Assembly (NCBI GenBank): GCA_004563195.1
Contig: SFTJ01000154.1
Coordinates: 1 to 5,153, forward strand
DNA from: a bacterium
GTDB taxonomy: Bacteria; Bacteroidota; Bacteroidia; Bacteroidales; Muribaculaceae
Length of the DNA stretch: 5,153 nucleotides
Direction: 5' to 3'
Part shown: positions 4,955-5,153 of the stretch, one piece after another
Position numbering within the stretch: position 1 is the stretch's first letter
How the letters are laid out: every line of letters starts with the position of its first letter
The notes under the pieces: model-generated
Told to the model about the DNA's origin: nothing
The model's input: only the letters and a program-made list of their open reading frames with translations
Databases searched by the model: none
Program-made: the position numbers and the translations under genes

Positions 4955-5153
4955 TTAGTCGAAAATGCCTTCTATGGCTTCATCGGGTTGGATTTCGCCT
5001 TGGGCTTGGTCGATGGGTATGCCGCCCAGGTCTTCCTTAAAGCAGAGGTCAATCTCGGCGGGGAATTTGAAGCGAGTTTCTTGCGAGTAGCGCAAGTGTT
5101 TGTCTTCGTAAATCTGCTTCATATACTGTCCGAATATCGGCAATGCCATCGAA
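4955..5153 (-). CDS. Class A penicillin-binding protein (PBP1A-like), C-terminal end (partial)
   Basis: The frame runs from the right window edge to a TAA at 4955-4957, about 65 codons. It begins SMALPIFGQYMKQIYED, which matches the end of the transpeptidase domain of class A PBPs ('A-LPIWG-YMK-VY-D'). This is followed by a segment on the 'L-YS--TRFKFP' pattern and an acidic, probably disordered tail (IQPDEAIEGIFD). In Bacteroidales PBP1A the same arrangement closes the protein. Class A PBPs are inner-membrane enzymes that polymerise and cross-link peptidoglycan; the glycosyltransferase and the SxxK, SxN and KTG motifs are outside the window and cannot be checked. The Met at 5149 is internal and not the start, since the frame continues to the edge. 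A strong terminator follows the stop. Confidence 0.72.
   Translation of the reverse strand, partial: SMALPIFGQYMKQIYEDKHLRYSQETRFKFPAEIDLCFKEDLGGIPIDQAQGEIQPDEAIEGIFD

Overview
The window most likely comes from the chromosome of a gut-type Bacteroidota (order Bacteroidales; Muribaculaceae or a relative would fit). The evidence is Bacteroidetes-style promoters (TAnnTTTGC -7 boxes, no Shine-Dalgarno sequences), a BspA-like leucine-rich-repeat secreted protein with a type IX secretion-like C-terminal module, a RmuC tail and a penicillin-binding-protein tail of Bacteroidales type. No transposase, integrase, phage or plasmid gene is visible.

Layout. 1-109: the end of a rightward rmuC-like gene, followed by a terminator hairpin. 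110-613: about 500 bp without a gene, made of an AT-rich stretch with repeated GTTAA/TTAAC words and a bulged hairpin, a good promoter at 462-493, then a GC-richer leader of roughly 115 nt that can fold into two hairpins. 614-1096: a small exported thioredoxin-fold protein with no cysteine at all. 1097-1695: a gene-free convergent region holding a short GC-rich palindromic patch, a tandem array of nine units of about 32 bp (1208-1479), and a terminator hairpin (1589-1621). 1696-4660, leftward: one large secreted LRR gene interrupted by a frameshift near 3000-3020, so it reads as a 554-aa N-terminal part and a roughly 441-codon C-terminal part. 4661-4954: its promoter region and a strong terminator belonging to the next leftward gene. 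4955-5153: the C-terminal end of a leftward class A penicillin-binding protein.

The genes do not form an obvious pathway. RmuC and the PBP are housekeeping edges. The thioredoxin-like protein and the LRR protein are both exported and are transcribed toward each other across the repeat array. The most unusual features are the array, which has an internal 10-bp sub-repeat in alternating 19/13-bp register, the structured leader in front of a redox-dead thioredoxin, and the frameshift at the boundary of a duplicated LRR module. I cannot show a new functional system here; the array and the leader are the best candidates for something undescribed.
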